From Candidatus Acidiferrales bacterium (GTDB lineage Bacteria > Acidobacteriota > Terriglobia > Acidiferrales > UBA7541): 36,527 bases of DNA. The stretch spans positions 1-36,527 of the forward strand of contig JASHRL010000144.1 in assembly GCA_030037355.1 (NCBI GenBank), written 5' to 3'. Positions 28,011-36,478 of this stretch are shown here, one piece after another. Numbering within the stretch: position 1 is the stretch's first letter; the number at the start of each line of letters is the position of its first letter. Both the position numbers and the translations under genes were made by a program. Under the pieces are notes generated by a model. The model saw only the letters and a program-made list of their open reading frames with translations, did no database searches and had not been told where the DNA came from.

Positions 28011-29543
28011 ATGCCTGATTATATGTATCTGTTGGAAAGTCGGCTGTCACCCGAACAGCGCGCGCTTCTCTTGCGCGTGCAGGAATTGGCGCGGGCGCAG
28101 GAGTCGAACATCTATTTGACGGGCGGCGCCGTCCGCGACTTGCTCTGCGGAATGCCATTGCGCGACCTGGATTTCACCGTCGAAGGAAACCCCGGGCGCA
28201 TGGTGCGCGAGCTCGAAAAAGGCGGCGCGCGTATCGTGGTCGACGATGAGCGCTTGCGGCATTACGAATTAATTTTTGCGGGCGACGTTGATGGTTCGAT
28301 TTCCGCTGCTCGCGATGAATTCTACGCGCGGCCCGGCGCGAAGCCGGAGATGCGCTGGTCTACAGTGATGGAAGACTTGCGCCGGCGCGATTTTTCCATC
28401 AACGCCGTAGCCATCTCCTTGAATCCCAATTCGCGTGGTTTGCTCCTCGATCCCACGAATGGTCTTGCGGATTTGGAACGCCGCGAGGTTCGTGCACTGT
28501 CCATTCACGCGTTCACAAATCAGCCGATTCGCCTGATGCGTGCATTGCGTTTCTGTGCGCGCATGGATTTCAAGATGGAGCAGCGGACGCAGGAATGGTT
28601 TGATTTGGCAATCGAGCGCGGCTTGCAGGAAACAATCGAGCAGCATGCCGTCGGTCAGGAAGTCATGGACGCGGCGCGCGAGGAGAATCCAGCCGCGGTG
28701 CTGAAGCAGTTTGAAGAGCACGATTTTCTCGCGGCAATTCATCCGAAATTGCAAAGGCGTCGTCCGGACTACGACGGACTCGTGCGGCTCGCCAGGGCCA
28801 AAGAAGAGTTTGCGGCGGTCGGTTTGAAAGTTCGGCCGGTGACGGGCACGCTCTATTACATGTTGCGCAAGCTCGAGCCGCGCATGGCATCCGTGATGAA
28901 AAATCTCGATATTCCCAACGCGGCCATCGCCAGCGTTCAGCATCTACCCGGCGAAGCGAGGAAGCTGTTGCAATTGTTGCGCGGTAGCAAGACGAAGGGC
29001 GCGCGCGAGGCGTATGAAGTGATCTCTCACACGCCCAACGAACTTCTCGTTTTTATGAACGCGGAATTCCGTAATCCGAGGGCGGCGAGCAAGATCCGAA
29101 ACTACCTGCAAAAATGGCGTCCTCTGCGTCTCAATCTGCCGGTAACCGAACTAAGCAATCTCGGCGTGCCGCGCGGGCCGAAGTTCGACAAGGTGATCGA
29201 GCAGCTTTTCGACGCGCAGCTTCGTGGGAAAGGTCGAACGCCGGAGGATGTCACAAAGCTCCTGAAGCAATTCGCGGGAATCAAAGACGAGCCGAAGAAG
29301 TCCGCGAAAGACGAGAAAAAGAAGCGCGGCAAGGAAAAGGACTCCGACGCAGCGAAGCACAAGCATATTGTGAAGCAATCCGTGGAGAATGAGGGGGTAC
29401 ATGCAGTTGCTGCAGAGGGGTCGGCAAAAACCGGAGTCAGCGCCAAATCGGCCACGTTGCCGGCGCGCAAACATGCGCCTCGCACGGTCGCACGGAAACG
29501 CACCAAGCCATCGGCAAAGGCCAAGAGGCGCGTGCGGCGGTGA
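28011..29543 (+). CDS. Class II nucleotidyltransferase (CCA-adding/poly(A) polymerase family) with long basic tail
   Basis: YLTGGAVRDLLCGMPLRDLDFTV, MEDLRRRDFSINAVA, QPIRLMRALRFCARMDFKM; ATG 28011 preferred over 27969. Confidence 0.88.
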   Translation: MPDYMYLLESRLSPEQRALLLRVQELARAQESNIYLTGGAVRDLLCGMPLRDLDFTVEGNPGRMVRELEKGGARIVVDDERLRHYELIFAGDVDGSISAARDEFYARPGAKPEMRWSTVMEDLRRRDFSINAVAISLNPNSRGLLLDPTNGLADLERREVRALSIHAFTNQPIRLMRALRFCARMDFKMEQRTQEWFDLAIERGLQETIEQHAVGQEVMDAAREENPAAVLKQFEEHDFLAAIHPKLQRRRPDYDGLVRLARAKEEFAAVGLKVRPVTGTLYYMLRKLEPRMASVMKNLDIPNAAIASVQHLPGEARKLLQLLRGSKTKGAREAYEVISHTPNELLVFMNAEFRNPRAASKIRNYLQKWRPLRLNLPVTELSNLGVPRGPKFDKVIEQLFDAQLRGKGRTPEDVTKLLKQFAGIKDEPKKSAKDEKKKRGKEKDSDAAKHKHIVKQSVENEGVHAVAAEGSAKTGVSAKSATLPARKHAPRTVARKRTKPSAKAKRRVRR

Positions 29544-29656
29544 GCGGCAGCATTGCAACGTCGATCTCGCCAGTCATCGTTTTGCTCTTGCGATTTCGCC
29601 GAGTGTGTCATCCGTCGTAGCCAAATTGCATTCGTCGGTTTAAAATGAAGACCAGC

Positions 29657-32600
29657 ATGGGTTCGGCAGAGTTCGTCCACTTACATCTCCACACGGACTA
29701 TTCGCTTCTGGATGGTGCCTGCGAAATTGGAGAACTGACGGCTGAGGCCGCGCGCCAAAAAATGCCCGCCGTCGCCGTCACGGATCATGGCAATCTTTTT
29801 GCCGCTGCCAATTTTTTCCACGAGGCAGCCACGCATGGCGTGAAGCCGATCATCGGCTGCGAAGTCTATGTCGCGCCGGATAGCCACAAAAATAAAGGGG
29901 CCAACGCCGAGCGCTCCAACCATCTCGTCCTGCTCTGTGAAAACGACGAAGGTTATCGCAACCTGATTCGTTTGGTTTCCACGGGATTCCTCGAAGGCTT
30001 TTACTATAAGCCGCGCATCGATCACGAACTTTTGGCCAAACACAGCCGTGGCCTGATTGCGCTTTCCGCATGTCTGCGCGGAGAAGTCACCGAGCACATT
30101 TTAGAAGAGCGCCATGAACAGGCGCGAACTTCGGCCTATCGGCTCCAGGAGATTTTCGGCAAGCAGAATTTCTTTCTCGAAGTTCAAGACCAGGGTCTCG
30201 ATGTCGACAAGCGCGTCAATCAGGGCGTCGTGCGCCTCGCGAAAGAAACAGGCATCCCGCTGGTAGCGACGAATGATTGCCATTACCTGACAAAATCGGA
30301 TGCTCATGCGCAGGAAGTTTTGCTGTGCATTCAAACCGGCAAGACGATGAGCGACACAAGCCGCATGCGTTTCGCGACTGACCAGTTTTATTTCAAGACG
30401 GCGCAGGAAATGACGCAGGTGTTTCGCGAGTTGCCCGACGCGCTCTCGCGAACGCTGGCGATCGCCGAGCGCTGTCACGTCAAAATCGAACGCGTGCAGA
30501 ATCCGTTTCCGGTGTTTCAAGTTCCAGAAGGTGCCACGACGGATTCCTACTTTGAGCGTGTGGTGCGCGAGGGATTCGCGGAACGTGCCCCGCAGCTTGA
30601 AAAACTCTCCAAAGAAAATCGCCTGCGTTATCCGCTCGCTGTGTATGAGCAGCGCCTCGCGAGCGAAATTGAAATGATCAAGAAGATGCAGTTCTCCGGT
30701 TACTTCTTGATTGTTTGGGATTTCATTCGCTACGCGCGTGCTCAAGGCGTCCCGGTCGGGCCTGGCCGCGGTTCGGCTGCCGGCAGCTTGGTCAGTTACG
30801 CGCTGCGCATCACAGACGTGGACCCTCTTCAGTACGATCTCCTCTTCGAGCGTTTCCTGAACCCCGAACGCATCTCCATGCCCGATATCGATATCGATTT
30901 TTGTATGCGCCGCCGCGGCGAAGTCATCGACTACGTGCGCCAGAAATATGGCCAGGAGAATGTCGCCCAGATCATCACGTTCGGGACGATGGCGGCGAAA
31001 GCCGCATTGAAAGATGTCGGCCGCGCTCTCGACATGCCCTATGGCGAAGTCGACCGTCTCGCGAAGCTCGTGCCTAATCAGCTCAACATCACGCTCGAAG
31101 ACGCGTTATCTGGCTCTTCGCCGCTTGCCGCGCAGCGCGATAGCGACGAACGCGTCAAGGAATTGGTCGAAGTCGCGCTTCGCCTCGAAGGTCTGGCGCG
31201 CCATGCATCCACGCACGCGGCCGGCGTTGTGATTTCTCCGCGTCCACTCACGGAAATTGTTCCGCTTTATCGCTCCACACGCGATGAAATCACAACGCAG
31301 TACGACATGAACGCACTCGAGCGCATCGGCCTCCTGAAGATGGATTTCCTCGGCCTGACGACGCTCACTGTCCTCGAAGACACGGTCGCTCTCATTAAGC
31401 AAAATCGTGGATTGGATCTGAGGCTCTCCGAGTTGCCGCTCGACGATAGAGACACGTACGCGATTTTCGGCAAGGCCGACACGACCGGAATTTTTCAGTT
31501 TGAATCTCACGGCATGCGCGAAATTCTTCGTCGCTATCAGCCGGCGCGCCTCGAGGACTTGACCGCGCTCAACGCGCTCTACCGCCCCGGTCCAATTCAA
31601 GGCGGTATGATTGATGATTTCATCGCTCGTAAGCATGGCAAGAAAAAAGTCTCTTATGATTTGCCTGAGCTCGAGGAAATTCTTTCGGAAACCTATGGCG
31701 TCATCCTGTATCAGGAGCAGGTGATGCAGATCGCCAATCGTCTGGCTGGCTTTTCGCTCGGCGAAGCCGACATTTTGCGCCGTGCCATGGGCAAAAAGAA
31801 GCGCGAAGAAATGGCCGCGCAGCGAGAAAAGTTCCTTGCGGGATGCGCAGCTCGAAAAGTTCCTGCGAAAAAGGCTGAGAAGATTTTCGATCTCATGGCC
31901 GAGTTCGCCGGATACGGATTCAATAAGTCGCATTCCTGCGCCTATGCGCTCCTCGCCTATCAGACCGCCTATTTGAAGGCGCATTTCCCCGTGGAATTTA
32001 TGGCCGCGATGCTGACTTCGGAAACGGGAAACACGGAGAAAGTGGTGAAGTACATTAACGAGTGCCGCGGCATGGGAATCCGTGTCCTTCCCCCCGACGT
32101 TCATCAGAGCAGCCTCTATTTCACGCCGATTGGCGAAGACATACGTTTCGGTTTGGCCGCTATCAAAAACGTCGGCGAAAACACGGCCAAAGCCATCTGC
32201 GATACGCGCGCTGAGCGTGGCAACTTCGCCGATATTTACGGGTTTTGTTCTGCGATTGAACCGCGCTTCCTGAATCGGCGCGTCTTGGAAAGTCTCGTGA
32301 AAGCGGGCGCGATGGATTGCTTCCATGCTCCGCGCGCGCGCCTGTGGGCTGCTATCGAAGGCGCGATGAGTCATGGACAAAAAATGGATCGCCAGCGCAG
32401 TGTCGGCCAGCACGGCCTGTTCTTGGGCGGCGCCGCGCCCGTTGCTGCGGAAGAGCCGCAAAACATTTTGCCGCCCGCTGATGATTGGACCGAAGAACAG
32501 ATGCTTTCTGGCGAGCACTCGGTCCTTGGATTTTATGTTTCCGGCCATCCGCTGGATAAGTATGCGGGACAGTTGAAGGATTTTGGCGCGCTCGAACTCG

Positions 32601-33178
32601 GCGCACTGGAGGGCCGCCGGAACGGCGAAGAATTGACGATCGCTGGAATCGTCGTGCAGACGCGCTCCATGCGCTCGCGCCGAGGCGCTCGCTGGGCTAT
32701 TTGCAGCTTGCAGGATCGCACAGGCAGTGTTGAAGTCCTTGTATTCCCCGAGGCTTTTCAGCGATACGAAAACCTGCTCAAAGGTGCGACGCCGATTTTG
32801 ATTCGCGGGCGAGTGAATGTGGAAGAAGCCGGAACGCGGTTCGTTGCTTCAGATGTTCGCCTCATCGAAAAGATAGGGCAGTTGAATGGCAACGGGACTC
32901 CAGGATTGATGCGCGTTCGCGTGAATCTTCAAGCTGTAAACACAGGAATCCTGGATCAGTTGCAGCGGGTGCTCACTGAGTGTCCTGGCCGATGCCGCGT
33001 TGCATTCGACCTTTTGTCGGACGATGGCACAATGGCAACACTGGATTCCGAGAAGGGAATTGAGCCGACGGAAGAGGCATTGGCGCGCGTCCGTGAGATT
33101 TGCGGTGCGGATTCGGTTACTCTCCAAGCCACAAATGGCGCGATCAGCGCGGCCGTCGCTGCGGGGGCCCCATTTTGA
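29657..33178 (+). CDS. dnaE: DNA polymerase III subunit alpha
   Basis: FVHLHLHTDYSLLDG (PHP), GPGRGSAAGSLVSYAL, MPDIDIDFCMRRRGEVIDYV, C-terminal OB fold; ATG 29645 is an alternative start. Confidence 0.97.
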   Translation: MGSAEFVHLHLHTDYSLLDGACEIGELTAEAARQKMPAVAVTDHGNLFAAANFFHEAATHGVKPIIGCEVYVAPDSHKNKGANAERSNHLVLLCENDEGYRNLIRLVSTGFLEGFYYKPRIDHELLAKHSRGLIALSACLRGEVTEHILEERHEQARTSAYRLQEIFGKQNFFLEVQDQGLDVDKRVNQGVVRLAKETGIPLVATNDCHYLTKSDAHAQEVLLCIQTGKTMSDTSRMRFATDQFYFKTAQEMTQVFRELPDALSRTLAIAERCHVKIERVQNPFPVFQVPEGATTDSYFERVVREGFAERAPQLEKLSKENRLRYPLAVYEQRLASEIEMIKKMQFSGYFLIVWDFIRYARAQGVPVGPGRGSAAGSLVSYALRITDVDPLQYDLLFERFLNPERISMPDIDIDFCMRRRGEVIDYVRQKYGQENVAQIITFGTMAAKAALKDVGRALDMPYGEVDRLAKLVPNQLNITLEDALSGSSPLAAQRDSDERVKELVEVALRLEGLARHASTHAAGVVISPRPLTEIVPLYRSTRDEITTQYDMNALERIGLLKMDFLGLTTLTVLEDTVALIKQNRGLDLRLSELPLDDRDTYAIFGKADTTGIFQFESHGMREILRRYQPARLEDLTALNALYRPGPIQGGMIDDFIARKHGKKKVSYDLPELEEILSETYGVILYQEQVMQIANRLAGFSLGEADILRRAMGKKKREEMAAQREKFLAGCAARKVPAKKAEKIFDLMAEFAGYGFNKSHSCAYALLAYQTAYLKAHFPVEFMAAMLTSETGNTEKVVKYINECRGMGIRVLPPDVHQSSLYFTPIGEDIRFGLAAIKNVGENTAKAICDTRAERGNFADIYGFCSAIEPRFLNRRVLESLVKAGAMDCFHAPRARLWAAIEGAMSHGQKMDRQRSVGQHGLFLGGAAPVAAEEPQNILPPADDWTEEQMLSGEHSVLGFYVSGHPLDKYAGQLKDFGALELGALEGRRNGEELTIAGIVVQTRSMRSRRGARWAICSLQDRTGSVEVLVFPEAFQRYENLLKGATPILIRGRVNVEEAGTRFVASDVRLIEKIGQLNGNGTPGLMRVRVNLQAVNTGILDQLQRVLTECPGRCRVAFDLLSDDGTMATLDSEKGIEPTEEALARVREICGADSVTLQATNGAISAAVAAGAPF

Positions 33179-34119
33179 AAGACAGACACCGCAAACGCGA
33201 AATTGACGAACTTGAGCGCGATGTAGAGCAGCTTGCTCCGCTGGCGCCCAAGGACGACAAGGCCGGTCAGGAGCTCGAGCGCCTCCGCCGCGAAGTCGCC
33301 GAGCTCAAGAGCGAATTCTATTCGCACATGAGCGCCTGGCAGCGGCTGCAAATCGCGCGCCATCCGCAGCGCCCGTATTTGCTCGATCTCGTGCCGCGCC
33401 TCTTCGAGAATTTCAGCGAGATCCATGGCGACCGCGGCTTCGCCGACGATCCTGCCATTGTCTGCGGCATGGCCGATTATCACGGACGCCCAGCGATGGT
33501 GATTGGCCATCAGAAGGGTCACGACACAAAGCAGCGCGTCGAGCGCAATTTCGGCCAGGCCAAGCCCGAAGGGTACCGCAAAGCTCTGCGCGCGATGCGA
33601 CTGGCCGCCAAGTTCGGTCGTCCAATCCTGGCTTTCATCGACACGCCCGGTGCATATCCCGGCGTCGATGCGGAAGAGCGCGGACAGGCGGAGGCAATTG
33701 CGCTCAACCTGCGCGAAATGGTGCGTCTGCCCGTTCCCATCATCGTCACAATAACCGGCGAGGGCGGTTCCGGCGGCGCGCTTGCCGTTGCGATTGGTGA
33801 TCGCATTCTGATGTTGGAGAACTCCGTGTATTCCGTAATTTCGCCGGAGGGCTGCGCTTCCATCACCTGGCGAGACGCCTCCAAAGCTGAAGTTGCTGCA
33901 GAGGCCTTGAAGATTACTGCCACCGATTTGCTGGCCTTAAAATTGATTGATGAAATCGTGCCGGAACCCGAAGGCGGCGCTCACCTCGATCACGACGCCG
34001 CAGCAAAACTGCTCGATGTGGCCCTGACGCGCGCTTTGGATGACGTTTCCAAGCTCCCCCCAAACGATCTGCTCGAAGCCCGCTACGTGAGATTCCGCCA
34101 GATGGGACTCTTTTTCTAA
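33175..34119 (+). CDS. accA: Acetyl-CoA carboxylase carboxyltransferase subunit alpha
   Basis: FSEIHGDRGFADDPAIVCG, PEGYRKALRAMRLAAKFGRPILAFIDTPGAYPGVDAEERGQAEAIA, GEGGSGGALAVAIGDRILMLENSVYSVISPEGCA; TTG start in a TTGA overlap with dnaE. Confidence 0.95.
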   Translation: MKDRHRKREIDELERDVEQLAPLAPKDDKAGQELERLRREVAELKSEFYSHMSAWQRLQIARHPQRPYLLDLVPRLFENFSEIHGDRGFADDPAIVCGMADYHGRPAMVIGHQKGHDTKQRVERNFGQAKPEGYRKALRAMRLAAKFGRPILAFIDTPGAYPGVDAEERGQAEAIALNLREMVRLPVPIIVTITGEGGSGGALAVAIGDRILMLENSVYSVISPEGCASITWRDASKAEVAAEALKITATDLLALKLIDEIVPEPEGGAHLDHDAAAKLLDVALTRALDDVSKLPPNDLLEARYVRFRQMGLFF

Positions 34120-34180
34120 TTGCTTCCGCCGATCCTGTCTTGAAACTTTCTCACGGTTCGATTCGTACCTGTATTTAGTT

Positions 34181-34197
34181 GGGCTTGAACCAAGCCC
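34181..34197. promoter_or_regulatory. Hairpin directly upstream of the SD of the zinc-ribbon gene
   Basis: GGGCTTG-AAC-CAAGCCC, followed at 34198 by GGGAGGTGA and GTG at 34210. Confidence 0.5.
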
Positions 34198-34209
34198 GGG
34201 AGGTGAGCC

Positions 34210-34761
34210 GTGTTCTGTGATCAATGTGGCAGGGAAGCCGCGCCGGATGCCCGTTTTTGCAGCAACTGTGGAAGGCTAATGGCCACGCAGCCGTCGAATC
34301 AGCCTTCTCCATCGGCGGCCGCTCCGCCGCACTATGGTTATGTCGTGCCGCCGCCGGAACGGCGCGTCGACGCCCACATTCGAACGCTTGGAATCCTTTG
34401 GGCCATTTCCGCGGTTCTGCGCTTGTTGGAGGTCGGGTGGATCTGGTTTGCCGGAAGAATGATCGTGCCCTCGGTTCTTGGCTCCGTGCTTCCGTCATTC
34501 ACGCCCGGTTCTCCGCTCGACCGCGTGGTCATGGGCGGGATCGCGTTTGCGTCTGCGCTGTTTGTTCTGCAAGCAGCTTTGGCAATCGTCACCGCATGGG
34601 GCCTTTTGGAGCGCCAGAGTTGGGGACGAGTCGTCGGAATCATTGCAGGCATACTGGCGCTCTTGCGCTTTCCCCTCGGAACGGCGCTGGGAATTTACAC
34701 GCTCTGGGTCTTGCTTCCGGCGTCTTCGGAGATCGAATACCGCAACATGGCCCGCGCCTGA
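34210..34761 (+). CDS. Zinc-ribbon membrane protein, uncharacterised
   Basis: CDQCGREAAPDARFCSNCG at N-terminus, then Pro/Ser linker and several hydrophobic segments; strong SD. Confidence 0.85.
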   Translation: MFCDQCGREAAPDARFCSNCGRLMATQPSNQPSPSAAAPPHYGYVVPPPERRVDAHIRTLGILWAISAVLRLLEVGWIWFAGRMIVPSVLGSVLPSFTPGSPLDRVVMGGIAFASALFVLQAALAIVTAWGLLERQSWGRVVGIIAGILALLRFPLGTALGIYTLWVLLPASSEIEYRNMARA

Positions 34762-34872
34762 AAAACTCCTGTTGCGCGCAAAGCTGGCGTTTGCGAGTTG
34801 GACACTCTCTCGCAGGCGCCAGTTGCCCGCGTTTATCGCCTGACATAGTGTGAAGTGATGGAGGCGACTCAC

Positions 34873-35202
34873 ATGGAAGGCGAGGCGGGGGCGATGGCGT
34901 CAGCAGAAGTGTTTCGGCCGTACGAGCGTTTGGTTGAAATCACGGTTCTTGGGAAGACTTTTCTCGTTCCCGAAAAAAACTCTCTGCTGCGCTGCTTTCA
35001 ATTCATCAGTCCCGAAACAATTCCTTATGGCCGCTTCTGCTGGAATCAGGAATGCCAGTATTGCCGCGTCATGTGCCAGCTTCCTGATGAAGATGCTCCG
35101 CGTCCCATTCTGAGCTGCAAGTTCATGGTCTCCCCGGGGATGAATATCACTGAGCTCGCTCCGGAATTGCGTGCTTGCCTGAAAAACAAGCTGGGCGCCT
35201 GA
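34873..35202 (+). CDS. Small 2Fe-2S ferredoxin-like protein
   Basis: FCWNQECQYCRVMCQLPDEDAPRPILSCKFMVSPGMNITEL: CX4CX2C plus distal Cys; ATG 34873 has upstream GGAGG. Confidence 0.65.
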   Translation: MEGEAGAMASAEVFRPYERLVEITVLGKTFLVPEKNSLLRCFQFISPETIPYGRFCWNQECQYCRVMCQLPDEDAPRPILSCKFMVSPGMNITELAPELRACLKNKLGA

Positions 35203-35248
35203 CGCCGGCGCTTGCATTGCGCCTGTTTCGCGTGCCATCCTTGCCGCG

Positions 35249-35881
35249 ATGAATTTGAATGCGCAGGTTTGCTGCGATGGTTGTGGTGCGCTCGCAACGG
35301 ACGAGCATCTGTGTCTGCGCGTCGCGCGCCTCGAACTTGCTACGCGCTTCCGGCCAATTCATATTGACGCGCTGATTCTCATTCCCTCGCCGTTTCCGCG
35401 CTTCGGCGATTATTTCTATAAGCCGGCGGAATCCCCAGCAGATCGGGGTGCTGAATCGCAAACTTTCTTCCGCGGAGTGCTTTCAGCTGCGGGAGTTGAT
35501 ACGTTGCAGGGCCGCGACGAAAGGGTTTTGCTCGAAGAATTTCAGCGGACCGGATGCTTCCTCGCTTCGTGGTCCGAATGTCCTCCGGACAACGCGCAGA
35601 TTTCCTTTGACGATACGCTTGGCAATTTGGCCCCTTCTGTTGTCCGTCGAATCAAGTTTTCCTATCGCCCGAAGCGCATCATTCCAATCTCGCACCATCT
35701 CGCGCCGTATTTGTCAGCCTTTCGCGAAGCCGGTCTCACTGACATCGTCATGCTGAAAGACGGCAAACCGATAGCGATGCCGGATTTAGGCAATCCTGCC
35801 AAGATGGATGGCTTCCGGGCAGAATTGGCCGCCGTCCTCGGCAAAACAGCGCCCCGTGCCGGCTCCGCAAGTCAGACTTAG
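35249..35881 (+). CDS. Uncharacterised protein, possibly uracil-DNA glycosylase-like fold
   Basis: 210-aa ORF filling the interval between its neighbours; RPIHIDALILIPSPFPRFGDYFYKP...FFRGVLSAAGVD...EEFQRTGCFLASWSECP. Confidence 0.6.
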   Translation: MNLNAQVCCDGCGALATDEHLCLRVARLELATRFRPIHIDALILIPSPFPRFGDYFYKPAESPADRGAESQTFFRGVLSAAGVDTLQGRDERVLLEEFQRTGCFLASWSECPPDNAQISFDDTLGNLAPSVVRRIKFSYRPKRIIPISHHLAPYLSAFREAGLTDIVMLKDGKPIAMPDLGNPAKMDGFRAELAAVLGKTAPRAGSASQT

Positions 35882-35992
35882 GTCTGTGACGCGCGCGTGA
35901 CGTACGACACGAGTCTCTGTGTCCTGCGTCACCGACTGTGATAAACTGCCCCGTTATAAAAGTCATAGTAAGTTTATGGGGGCCCTTATATT

Positions 35993-36460
35993 ATGAACGC
36001 CCGGACGAAATTCTCAATCGGCGCCGTCATCATCGTGGGTACGTTGGTGTGGCTCGGGTGGGTCGGCGCATCGCAAAGCAAGACCTATTATCATACGATT
36101 AACGAACTGCAATCTCTTCAAGGAGCCGCACTGCACCAGCGCATGCGTGTCAGCGGCAATGTCGAAGACGGCTCCATCAAGCGCCTGCCCGGTCGCATCG
36201 ATTTCGTGCTTACCGAGGAGGGCAAGACGCTTCCGGTAAGCTACGTCGGCGACGCTCCTCTGCCGGATACATTCAAAGGCGGCGCCCAGGCGCTCGCCGA
36301 AGGCAAGCTCATGCCAGACGGCCGCTTTGTCGCCGAGCAAATCCAGGCCAAGTGCGCCTCGAAATATCAAGCGACGCCTGGCGGTGAGCCTGCGGAACCT
36401 TCGCCAGCGAAATCAACCACTCAAGTTCAGCCAGCAAGCGTGGCAGGCCCGCGCAGTTAA
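35993..36460 (+). CDS. ccmE: Cytochrome c maturation heme chaperone CcmE, CXXXY type
   Basis: N-terminal TM anchor, MRVSGNVEDGSIKR, IDFVLTEEGKTLPVSYVGDAPLPDTFKGGAQALAEGKL, FVAEQIQAKCASKY. Confidence 0.92.
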   Translation: MNARTKFSIGAVIIVGTLVWLGWVGASQSKTYYHTINELQSLQGAALHQRMRVSGNVEDGSIKRLPGRIDFVLTEEGKTLPVSYVGDAPLPDTFKGGAQALAEGKLMPDGRFVAEQIQAKCASKYQATPGGEPAEPSPAKSTTQVQPASVAGPRS

Positions 36461-36478
36461 CGGGAGCGCAGCGATCCA

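Noticed and set aside
29389-29643. 84-aa plus-strand ORF between the nucleotidyltransferase and dnaE
   Set aside because: Mostly an alternate frame of the basic tail coding region; composition looks like frame-shifted sequence.
31106-32548. 480-aa minus-strand ORF opposite dnaE
   Set aside because: Fully antisense to a confidently identified gene; no recognisable domain. Long shadow ORFs are expected in GC-rich coding DNA.
35887-35903. Direct repeat GTGACG-CGCGC-GTGACG upstream of ccmE
   Set aside because: Only 6-bp units in GC-rich sequence; not convincing as an operator without conservation data.
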